Below, in pieces: positions 10,060-19,134 of a stretch of DNA of 64,000 bases (the stretch's first letter is position 1; every line of letters begins with the position of its first letter). The notes under the pieces were generated by a model that worked only from the letters and a program-made list of their open reading frames with translations, was not told where the DNA came from and searched no databases. The position numbers were made by a program, and so were the translations under genes. Where the stretch lies: positions 156,332 to 220,331 of the forward strand of contig NW_023365704.1 of the NCBI RefSeq assembly GCF_000003815.2. The letters are read 5' to 3'. Source of the stretch: Branchiostoma floridae. Its lineage: Eukaryota > Chordata > Leptocardii > Amphioxiformes > Branchiostomatidae.

Positions 10060-11140
10060 CAGATATTGTTAGAAATCTTCTGTGATTCGAATTTTCATCG
10101 ACGACCAAGAAGCTGTGAGTTTCAATCGCTCACCCAAGATGCACACTACGGGAAAGAAATCCACTTTGCGAAAGCCAGGTCCAATTCGGCGAATTCCAGT
10201 GAGATACGTACAAATATACTCCATGCACTATTGAAATATCCTTTCCGCTGAGGTTTAAATTAAAAAGAGAAATAATGTATATCGGACTATTATCTAAGAT
10301 TGGTCCGCCGAGAGAAAGAACTGTCTTTGAGATACCCTACACTCTTATCCGAGTGATTTGCGTTACGTTTTCAATCCCCGAATGTCCAATCAGTCTTCGT
10401 AATTTCCGGACTTTCATCTTATATAAAAGAATATGTAGCCTTTATTCTTGATTGTTCTTCCTTTCTCTTTTTACAAAGATGAGAGACCAACTACCAGCAC
10501 TGAAAAAAGATCTTTTCCCTTTCTTATATGATCTTAAAAAGCTTCTTTGAGGAGAAAACTACAAAAGCGTAGATCTTGAACTGCCCATGCTCCAATTGCT
10601 TTCTCTTGAACGTTTGTCGGCAAGCAAAAACAGAACCTCTGTGCATACGCTTATTACCTTTGTCTTCAAAGAAAACTATTATGTTTCAATGCGTTGGCAT
10701 TTCAGAAACGTAACGGTAGCTTTGTATCCGTTTGTAACAGCAACGCTGTTCAAATAGAGTTTGCTTTTGTTACCATGCAAATTTCTTTCTCGGATGATAT
10801 CTTACGAAATGTTGCAAATGGTGTGCTAGCCAATTAGGATGAGTGTCTCATCCCCCTTTGGGACCAATACATAGATTTAACAAGCCTATTACTATCAGTC
10901 CGTTAGTTCAAGATTCCAAAGCACCGACGATCTTTCTTCCATCCTAGAAGCTATCAGTAGAAATACGGGTAAGGGATTATTACTATACGTATTTAGAAAG
11001 GGAGACTATTTTGTGTTAGAATACCCTTAGATATTTTTATGGCTTCTGTCAGTTTTTGTATTCTCTTTTGATATTCTGCAATTTTTAATTGAACCCGAAA
11101 CATTTGATAGGCGATATGCATATGACATGGCAATGAAGTT
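10060..11140. other. No gene recognised
   Basis: Unique-looking AT-rich sequence without coding or repeat structure that I could support. Confidence 0.45.
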
Positions 11141-11535
11141 TCTGTAGCTCAGCTGGTAGCAGCCTCGCTCCTGGTTCCAATTAGTATACACATATTTGGC
11201 GAAAATCGATCGGACGACGATTCTGCGGCAATTGCCCGAGCCTTGCTTATAATAATAACTTCATTGCACAACCATTGTCCAAGGTACAAAGTATAGCTTG
11301 TATGTGACATGGCCGTTTTTCAGGTGAAAAATACGCGCAACCCTCTGTCGATCTTTAACATAGCGGATCTTCCATCGATACGCCCGAAGATCGTGGATAA
11401 TAATGTAACAGGAGTAGTAGGTACATGTAACTGGGAAGTCAATCCCAAATTTGTTCGCGGGCGGCACAGGCCTGTCTTTCGGAAGGGGCCCATGATCTAG
11501 AAGGTGCCTCGAGCACGTTAAAGGGGGAGGTACAT
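11141..11535 (+). repeat. SINE split by a MITE
   Basis: TGTAGCTCAGCTGGTAGCAG (A-box) and CTCCTGGTTCC (11146-11180) resume after an insertion at about 11424 with AACTGGGAAGTCAATCCC and GCACGTTAAAGGGGGAGG. The uninterrupted relative at 24905-25078 has the two parts contiguous. The inserted segment, about 11184-11414, is a reversed copy of the MITE at 13061-13283. Confidence 0.65.
11184..11414 (-). mobile_element. MITE, degenerate CCCCTGTCAC family
   Basis: Reverse-complement relative of 13061-13283 across its length (shared CGATCGGACGACGATTC, CATTGCACAACCATTGT, CCCTCTGTCGATCTT). The right terminus is degraded to GTAACAGGAG. It interrupts a SINE. Confidence 0.7.
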
Positions 11536-11869
11536 GGCAACTCATCCGTGTAAAAAATATATACTAACTGAAACAGCAAGGAATTCGAAATTTGCTGACC
11601 TATTTGCCATTAGGCACTACAAGGAACGACTACATTGCAATGACTGTATCTTTCAAGTTACATGCCACCTTTTTAACTTGACGCAAATTAATTTTTAGCC
11701 AAAATTCTATTCCGATCAATTGTAACAGAAAGGAAATTAGGCTATTGTCGCTTAAATGTGACCACAAATTATTCGCACAACCTATTAGAAGTGAAATAAT
11801 CTTTTCTATAGGAGTTATTAGATGGGGTCTATTATGAACACTATCTTGTTGCGTTCCTAGTTCATGGTG

Positions 11870-12055
11870 GTTGGTGCCCCTAGCTGCCTCTGAACCAAGA
11901 AGTCGTGAGTTCGAATCTTGACTGTGATATATGTTGTCGTTCGCCGGACATGCGAGCTCCTGGATATGGTCACAGTCCTTATATGATGGGACATTAAGCT
12001 ATGGCCCGCTGTAGTTTTGGTTGTCTAAAAGAGCTAGGGGAATTTCTCCGGTACA
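11870..12055 (+). repeat. tRNA-derived SINE
   Basis: A B-box GAGTTCGAATC is followed by a body with CGCCGGACATGCGAGCTCC and the tail GAGCTAGGGGAATTTCTCC. The A-box is weak. Confidence 0.5.
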
Positions 12056-12370
12056 ATGAACCTGTAACTACTGTATATCAATTGTCTACTCTGTTAAGAC
12101 CAGTGGATTGAGTAGCTCAATTGTTAATCTTCATTGAATTCATTTGACTCGATTGGCTAAATTGGTTCGAGATCGTTCACTTTTCACTTCTCTTCCTACT
12201 CTAGAAAGCATATGCTGTCTGTGATTTATATTCCTTACGATGGGGTCACGATTTAAACAAAAGGGGCGTGGAAAATCGGAGACGAACCGTACGAGCGTTA
12301 ACGTTGTGCTTCAGAAATGTTGTCATTCAATGGCAGACCATTTTCAACGTTTTCGGCCATTTCTGCAGAC

Positions 12371-12804
12371 TAGGGCTGGGTACCGGTACAGAAAATTCAG
12401 GTCCAGGTCCAGCTCAGGTCCAGAGGATCAGGTCCAGGTCCGGACCTGAACCTGGACCTGATTCAGTATGACTCATACCAATGGTCCATTTCACTACAAA
12501 GAAATCTGTTTGGTGGAGTACTAGACATAACACTGGCGTTTTAAAATACTACAACGCTAACTGCACCTGTACGATTGACTGTAAACATTGGTAGAATTCA
12601 CTATAAACTCTACTCTACTTCACTCTTGTCATTTTCTTCCAACTGCAAGCGCCAAAACGTATGAATGCCTTATAAAATAATATGTTAATTTTCTAATCGG
12701 TCCAACATCCGGTCCACCTAATTTTTTCAGGTCCGGTTTTTCTGGACCGGTCGAATAAGAAAAACCGGTTTTGTACCCGTACGCTGTACCGATACCCAGC
12801 CCTA
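12371..12804. mobile_element. hAT-like MITE (TAGGGCTGGGTACCGGTAC)
   Basis: Begins TAGGGCTGGGTACCGGTAC and ends GTACCGATACCCAGCCCTA. The 8-bp target duplication CTGCAGAC is perfect (12363-12370, 12805-12812). Subterminal tandem CAGGTCCAGGTCC motifs form internal palindromes. TAGGGCTGGG ends and an 8-bp duplication are typical of hAT. Confidence 0.88.
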
Positions 12805-13060
12805 CTGCAGACGATATACGTGTTGTCCATGCAAACCTGTCAGGATTCAGGAAGGTATTTGTCTTTCCTGTCACACCTCACACGAATTCTGGAATTTACA
12901 ATAACTTTAGGGTCCCGATTGCGCTAGCGCTCCACCAAGGTTTGCGCTAGGTTGTGAGTGGCCTGCCTAGAATCCAACTTGTTCTAGCTCAAGCAGAATA
13001 TGAATTTCCAAACTTTGTTTTTGTTTATTATTTTCAAAATCTTCAATTGGTAAGCGTATA

Positions 13061-13283
13061 CCCCTGTCACATTATTCCCGATCTTAGTGCGTATCGATGG
13101 AAGTTCGGCGATATTTAAGATCGACAGAGGGCGTATTTTACACCTGAAAACCGTCCCTGTCACATATAAGCCATACTTTGTACCTTGTACAATTGTTGTG
13201 CAATAAAGTTATAACTATAAGCTAGGCTCGGGCGATTGCCGCTGAATCGTCGTCCGATCGATTTTTGCCAAAGGTGACAGGGG
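13061..13283. mobile_element. MITE with CCCCTGTCAC ends, TA target
   Basis: Perfect 10-bp inverted ends CCCCTGTCAC / GTGACAGGGG flanked by TA on both sides (13059-13060, 13284-13285). A second, inverted and older copy lies at 11184-11414. Confidence 0.8.
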
Positions 13284-13443
13284 TAGTAAGACGACTTTGA
13301 AAGACTCGCGATCGTAGGCAACTAACCTGGCACCAAACAACAGATGGGACTACTTTCTTACGATTTATTCCCGACCATGCATCAGGTCTGGAGAAGGTCG
13401 GCAGACTTAAGTCGGCTTTGTGTCAAACGGACCTAAATTTTCC

Positions 13444-13480
13444 TGTATATATTGCACATTCTTTTTTCTCTCGATTTAGA
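13444..13480 (+). promoter_or_regulatory. TATA-type core promoter of the peptide gene
   Basis: GTATATAT at 13445-13452 lies about 50 bases before the ATG at 13500, leaving room for a transcription start near 13475-13480. A TTTTCTCTCGATTTAG run at 13463-13478 could instead be a splice acceptor for an upstream leader exon. Confidence 0.4.
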
Positions 13481-13499
13481 TACTACCACTTGCTCAACA

Positions 13500-14410
13500 A
13501 TGATACGACCGTTGCTGTTAATCGTGGCCATAGCTATGTCAGTCGCCCCAGAGGTTCACGGGAAACCGGCACTGGCACGGGAACAGGGTGACGAACAACA
13601 AGGAATTCAACAAGATCAAGGTAAGGTAGCAGAAAACAGTTTTTCTTCTCGCCTCTACATTCACATCGTTAACGACCCTATTTAGCTTCGACGATTTATA
13701 GTATGGCGCATTCATTTATGAGAAATTAACTGTCATCATAATCATTATTTTCTCCATATGTTATAATTATTATCATCATCAATATCATTATTACAATAAG
13801 TATTGTCATTATCAAAACAAAACAAAAAATTATAATCATAATCACTATTTTTATCATTCATTATCAATGTAATCATTATCATGTATCGTTATCATACCAT
13901 AACATTATCATCACTAACAGTAATTATCGTTATCTTCATTATCGTTCTATTATCATTTTTATAAATATCATCATCTTCATCATCATTTTTAAATACATTC
14001 TATTGATAACTCAAATATCATACAGTGAACCGTCCATCAAGAACATAAATAAAGAAATGCACATGTACTAAGAATGGTGCCTCAAGTAATTAAAGAAATG
14101 GTAATCTTAATCATTCACAGATGGGGGGATACCCACAGAAGTGACGCCCCACGCTTCCCACGACAAGTCTTCGGCCCACCGGGTCCTCTCTCTAACTTCC
14201 TCGGTGGGTAGTGCGATGTCGCCCCGCCGACCTCAGAGAGACGCGCCCCCTCGGCGGGACCAGAAGGTTGCCATCAAGGTCCGTCACCTGAGAAGGACCA
14301 AGCCGTCCAACAAGAAGCTGTGGCAAAAATTCCTGAGCATGCGCCGTATGGCCAACCTGAGCTACCTGGCTTTTCCCATTGCCTACCTTATGGACCCGCC
14401 ACGTGGTTGA
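13500..14410 (+). CDS. Secreted basic peptide precursor, unknown family
   Basis: Two exons, 13500-13620 and 14121-14410 (stop included), joined in phase 1, predict 136 residues. Residues 1-21 are a good signal peptide (hydrophobic LLLIVAIAMSV, cleavage after HG). The mature part has no cysteine and many basic pairs: PRRP, PPRRD, LRRTK, NKKLW, MRRMA. The last 20 or so residues after MRR are hydrophobic and end DPPRG before the stop, so processing could give an amidated peptide starting MANLSY and ending PPR. This layout is typical of neuropeptide or hormone precursors, and a nearby TATA box agrees. I do not recognise the family; a PTH-like or other class B ligand was considered without a match. 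The intron carries an ATTATCATC microsatellite. Confidence 0.65.
13735..14000. repeat. (ATT/ATC) microsatellite in intron
   Basis: ATTATCATCATC-like repeats fill most of the intron of the peptide gene. Confidence 0.8.
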
Positions 14411-14444
14411 AAAATGACAACCCCCCAAAAAAGGTCACAAAACG

Positions 14445-14645
14445 AAATCTGTAAAGTATTCGTAAAGAATACGTAAAACATTCGTCAAGCATACACAAGG
14501 TATTGATAAAACACACGTAATGCATTCGTAATGCTTACGTATAGCATTCATAAAGCACACGTAAAGCCTAGGTAAAGCATTTATAAAGCACAATTAAAGC
14601 ATACGTAGAGCATTCGTAAACCATACGGAAAGCCGTAACGCATAC
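14445..14645. repeat. CGTAAAGCAT minisatellite
   Basis: About 18 degenerate units of 10-12 bp (CGTAAAGCATT, CGTAAAGCATA) start directly after the peptide gene stop codon and so probably lie in its 3' UTR. Confidence 0.75.
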
Positions 14646-14859
14646 GTTAGTAATCACTTTTAGGAAAGAAATACATCTTTAATTATGCATGCTTTAAGAT
14701 ATGATTGGATTTTGTGCAGTGACTTCAACTACTTGTAATATTTACAGAGTCAAGTTGGAAGTAAAAGTCACAATTTTAATTGTAATTTGTCTAATTATGC
14801 TGCACTGTTATACCAAAGAAATTAAAAAAAGTAAGTTAAACGTACTTGAAGGCAATCTA

Positions 14860-14960
14860 CCAGTGGACTAGTCCCCTACTGTATGTGGCCTGTGTGGCCC
14901 AAGGGATATAGAAACTGAGATGTGCAACGCCCCTATTTACACCGAAAGGTGTGGGGAGAT
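14860..14960 (+). repeat. SINE-like fragment
   Basis: ACTAGTCCCCTACTGTATG, TGGCCCAAGGGATA and CGAAAGGTGTGGGGAG resemble the 3' part of a tRNA-derived repeat. Weak evidence. The flanking stretch 14961-15465 shows nothing else. Confidence 0.35.
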
Positions 14961-15465
14961 TTTAACTTTAACTTTACAAATTGTATACAATACATTTCAT
15001 CATCTGTAAGTGTTGTACAACTGTACTGTGATTCTAAACGATATCGAGAGCAATCTTAAGTTAGCATGATGTCAAATGTTTGACAGCATTTCTATTCTAA
15101 TACAAGATTTCAAGTACAAAACCGAGTCTCTTTGCTAATAAGAAAAAAAATGTAACATAACAACAGAATTTTCTTTGAGGTCATGATATTACAATGTAGG
15201 AACAAGATATTTACCACAGACATGCCATGCACAGAGTACTGTAATAGTTGTCTGCTATAATATAATAAATATATGCACGTATCTAACTACACCATAACGA
15301 CTGTGTGGCCATTTTCTTTTTAGCTATTTAATTTTTCTAGTTATTACAAGATAAGTTGGGACTTCGAGACCACCGGAATATCATTTTTAAGGTAAATGAA
15401 GTCCCATAGTCTTTCTTAGACTATAGTTGATAAAGATTATGCAGGTTAGACATCCAGGTAAGCAA

Positions 15466-15826
15466 TATTCAAATACAATTCAATCTCTACAACTGGATAA
15501 AAAACGGATATTTACTTCCGGACGTTTCGAGTGACATCCATCACTAGCAGAACAATTCAATACCAGTACAGCTTTATAGTTTTTTCTTATGGTATTGTCT
15601 GACCATAGGAACTATCCTAACATGATTTACATTTGTGTAACCTTTTGCATATGATCCTAACGATTTAGTGGTTAAACCAGTTTTTCTAGTTAGCTGTACT
15701 GGTATTGAATTGTTCTGACTAGTTCATTCCTTTTATGCTGAAGAAGAGTGACGGATGTCACTCGAAACGTCCGGAAGTAAATATCCGTTTTTTATCCAGT
15801 TGTAGAGATTGAATTGTATTTGAATA
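15466..15826. mobile_element. Penelope-like inverted-repeat relic
   Basis: Two arms (15466-15571 and 15692-15826) are near-perfect inverted copies: ATTCAAATACAATTCAATC, TTACTTCCGGACGTTTCGAG and AATTCAATACCAGTACAGC. Each arm carries a GGATGTCACTCGAAACGTCC block. Such blocks are found in the terminal repeats of Penelope-like retroelements, where they form hammerhead ribozymes. No reverse transcriptase is present. Confidence 0.6.
15738..15771 (+). ncRNA. Hammerhead-ribozyme-like core
   Basis: CTGAAGA fits the hammerhead CUGANGA box. It is followed by a perfect 7-bp stem GAGTGAC-GGAT-GTCACTC and then GAAAC GTC. The opposite arm (15550-15521, minus) has the stem and GAAAC but a damaged first box. 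One extra A lies between the first box and the stem. I did not locate stem I and the cleavage triplet with confidence, so activity is unproven. Confidence 0.45.
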
Positions 15827-15884
15827 GTAGTTGATAAAGGTATCTGTAGGATCATAATGATATAGGCTCTGATGGCCTGAACAA

Positions 15885-16235
15885 AAAATGAGTGGGTGAA
15901 TGTGTGAGTGAGGTGAGAGAATAAAAAGAATGAATGTGCTAGTGAGTGGGTGTGAATGAATAAGAGACCAATAGAGAGCTGGCCAGTGAATACATAAGTA
16001 AGCAATGAGAGAGCGAATGTGTGAATAAATGAGTAGGCAATGGAGAGAGTGGGTGAGTGAATAAATGAGCAACTGATAGACAGGGCAGGTGAGTAAATAA
16101 GGAAGAGAGTGTGGGTGAATGAATAAGTGATAGAGTGGGTGAGCAAATGGATGAGTGACAGAGTGGGTGAGTGAATGTATTGAATGAGTGATAGGGTGTG
16201 TGAATGAACGAATAAATGAATGAATGAATGAATGA
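15885..16235. repeat. GTGAGTGAATGAATG minisatellite
   Basis: Tandem GAATGAGTG/GTGAGTGAATAA units, the inverted counterpart of 5180-5870. The minus-strand frames running through it are repeat artefacts. Confidence 0.85.
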
Positions 16236-16718
16236 TTTAACCACTTTTGATGCCAGCTTATAGCACGTGTGGGAAATACTAGTAGTGTGAGAAAGGAGCA
16301 AATGTTTCATATAGTTGAGTACAAAATACATTTTGTTTGTGATGCACATACAAACGATAGCAATTTTATCTTTGTGACATGCCAGTTGCATATACTAGTA
16401 GTTCATTAGATATGATCTTATGCAAATTAGAGCACCACTAGATATAAATTCATGCAAATCAAAGTATGATTTCTAAAGTAATCAAAGAAAGCAATTATCT
16501 CTTCTGTCTAGTGTGTGGAGTGAAGACCTAATGAGTCCACTATCCAGAAAACAGACCAACAAAAGAGCAAAACTCAACATATTACAAAATACATATGATT
16601 GAGCTTGTTTGGACTCAAAATGTAAGCATATTTTCTGTCTATATTCTTCTTCGTTCTCTTGACTATTGGCACTTAGAAAAGACATGAAAAAAAAACAAAG
16701 TGTTACATGTCTGTTTAT
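16236..16718. other. No gene recognised
   Basis: AT-rich sequence between the minisatellite and the gap; no supportable feature. Confidence 0.4.
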
Positions 16719-16818
16719 NNNNNNNNNNNNNNNNNNNNNNNNNNNNNNNNNNNNNNNNNNNNNNNNNNNNNNNNNNNNNNNNNNNNNNNNNNNNNNNNNN
16801 NNNNNNNNNNNNNNNNNN
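16719..16818. other. Assembly gap (100 N)
   Basis: Exactly 100 N, probably a nominal-size gap inside the inverted segmental duplication. Confidence 0.99.
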
Positions 16819-16878
16819 TGAGAAAGCAGGGCACATCCAGACAGGCAGTTTGGCTGTTGGATGTCCCTGCCTAGCAGG

Positions 16879-16912
16879 ATGGATGGATGGATGGATGGAT
16901 GGACAGATGGAC
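16879..16912. repeat. (GGAT)n microsatellite
   Basis: GGATGGATGGATGGATGG, the counterpart of the TCCA array beside ubiquitin-fusion copy A. Confidence 0.9.
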
Positions 16913-16993
16913 TGCTAGCAACATGGTCCCATACTGTCCAACCCTGATGTAGACTCAGAGTTGTACTTGTTTGTTGCTAGAGCAGATACATTC

Positions 16994-18113
16994 TTACCCT
17001 CCCCTCAGACGAAGACAAACAAAAAGCGTAGACCCATCTTTCACATCATAGTCAGACAGATATTTGTCACCACCATACTCCAATTGCTTGGTTGTGTACA
17101 GGATACGCAAATCTTCAGGAGGTATCCTATTCCCCTTGCTGATCTTCCGGAACAGCTTGTCCACTGTGGCATCCTGCAAGAAGAAATATGGGAGTATTGT
17201 GATTGTGATGTATCTGTTTAATATGAAATTTGTCTCTCGCGACATGTCAAGTAATTTGTTATATTTGTCATTATGTTATATTGTCATGTTCGCATATACA
17301 TATACAAGGGTACAAATACACACGTGTGCGCGTGTGTTTGTGTTTTTGCATGACCAAGGTGCTTCTATTTTGATAAAATCTCCCTTGCATAACTTAAGAA
17401 CCCCTGGATGGATTGTGATAATATTTGGTATCTGATATGACCTACTACTAGTACTAGTAACAACATACAAACTATAATGACAATTCACCCATTTTATTCA
17501 TTATAGTTATGCTACTTATCTATTAACACACGCACAATATGTATATGTATATCTTGTATAATCACAATATGATGTTCCAATCGTTAGTGCCAGGTGCATT
17601 TCAGTTTTACAGTATCAAAATGTAATTGTAGGATTATTTACAAAAAAAGACACAGGTTATTGACAGGCTAGCCTGTCAAAAAAGAATTTCTTTCCAGGTG
17701 CTTAATATACGATTTAAGCTAATAAATACCTTGTGGATTCTCAAAACAGTTGTTTTTCCAGTGATTCCTTTAACGTAGAGGTGCAAGATGTTGGATTCGG
17801 CTCTGAGTTTTGCAAATTGTGACTCAATCTTAGCGATCCTCTGCTCCTGTTCTTCTCGACACCGTGTCCCAGCGCCCCCTATCTCCCCCTGCGAGTACTG
17901 CAGGCTCCCCTTGACGTCCTGGACCTCGCGGATGAGGTCATCAAGTCGCCTGTTGGTTGTGACCATGACCGTTTCCATGAAGGATCTGAAGTTCCTCTCC
18001 TGGACTTCCATGAGACCGGTCAACTCCTTCTTCTGATTGTCGAGAAGTTCTCTCAATGTCGACATGGTGACGACATCTTCGTCTGCATCCCCCGCTCGCT
18101 TTCGTTTCGCCAT
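16994..18113 (-). CDS. Coiled-coil/ubiquitin fusion protein, copy B (LRLRGG tail intact)
   Basis: Two exons on the minus strand, 18113-17730 and 17173-16994 (stop included), joined in phase 0, give 187 residues. Residues 1-6 are MAKRKR. Residues 17-76 are a charged coiled coil resembling LINE ORF1 coils (LQYSQGEI end). Residues 109-187 are a ubiquitin domain of 79 residues: LYVKGITGKTT, RIPPEDLRILYTTKQLEYG, LSDYDVKDGSTLFVCLRLRGG. Lysines equivalent to K6, K11, K29 and K48 are kept; those at K27, K33 and K63 are replaced. The Ile44 patch is Leu, Val70 is Cys, and two residues are inserted after the K48 loop. The protein ends exactly at Gly-Gly, so no C-terminal processing would be needed for E1 activation. 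Whether it is conjugated is inference. The coding frame is intact and the CRE/YY1 block lies upstream. Confidence 0.85.
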
Positions 18114-18325
18114 GATGGAAATGGAAATAGTTTACGAGGCGACTGAAACTTCTGTTGCTGTGTACAATGACTTCAGTCTGTTACACACTTGAGTCTGGTG
18201 CCACAAGTCTTTGCTAGCCTGTTGAGAAGTATTCTGTACGGTAGAAATCGTCCATTTATGTTTCCTTCCGTGTCGAATATATCAAAACTCTAGAAGACAA
18301 AACATCACCACAAAGACCGTCCTAC

Positions 18326-18348
18326 CGCCATCTTGATTCGTGACGTCA
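18326..18348 (-). promoter_or_regulatory. CRE plus YY1-like promoter block, ubiquitin-fusion copy B
   Basis: On the minus strand TGACGTCA (18348-18341) is followed by AAGATGGCGG (18335-18326), about 210 bases before the ATG at 18113. The arrangement matches copy A. Confidence 0.55.
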
Positions 18349-18929
18349 CGAATTTGAGACTACTTGGCTGATGTGCAGAGGCTGATGTGGAAACTTGTAA
18401 TCTCCAAGCAGATGTTGGGGAATCTCTCTGTCTGTCGAGGACATCATTATTCAATGCCAACTAAGGATCATATTCATCCTTCAAACAACCAATCAATCGT
18501 TCGCTTGCATCATGAGTTGATGCGTGGCGGCTACAGACAGTTCGGACAGTTCTCGCCAGTTATGATAACGATGGATAGGAAACATATATGGACGATTTAA
18601 ATTTCTGCCGTACAGAATACATGTACCTCTCAACAGGCTAGCAAAGACATGGGGCACGTTTATACCGTTTACAGCGGTCGACTGCACAACTCAGAACCCA
18701 GGACTCTGTACCTCCACTTTAGCGCCCGGCGGCTATCAAAAAACATTGTCTTCAGTTACAAACAAACTTTCGCCAATCTAACGTTTGAGATCAATTGGGC
18801 TGGGTAAAAGGGAATTTTTCACCGCTAAAACAGATGTCCATGCAGCCGTTTAATTTACTTTTTGGGCCGCCTTTGAAAATTGCTTATTTCACAATCAGGC
18901 CATGTTATTTTTATTATATGGATGACATA

Positions 18930-19134
18930 CTGTAAATGCATTTAAGTTCGGGGGGATTTAATTTCGCGGTGGCGGGAAAAAGGACTTTTCGCGGTTTTAA
19001 TTTCGCGGTAGCACCATGCACTGTAGTAACTTAATGCCCTGGGAAAATGTTCTCGGTGGTTTTAAATTCGCGGTGAAATGGCCAACGCGAAAACCGCGAA
19101 CATTAATCCACCGCGAACATTTCTGCATTTACAG
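18930..19134. mobile_element. MITE with CTGTAAATGCA ends
   Basis: Inverted ends CTGTAAATGCA / TGCATTTACAG enclose repeated TTCGCGGT / ACCGCGAA motifs. Further copies lie at 28737-28940 and 32210-32417, with a decayed relative near 61008-61091. About 205 bp and non-coding; mobilising family not known to me. Confidence 0.8.

Noticed and set aside
15733-16391. Overlapping minus-strand frames of 104-150 residues
   Set aside because: Ser/His/Leu-rich translation of the minisatellite; no domain.
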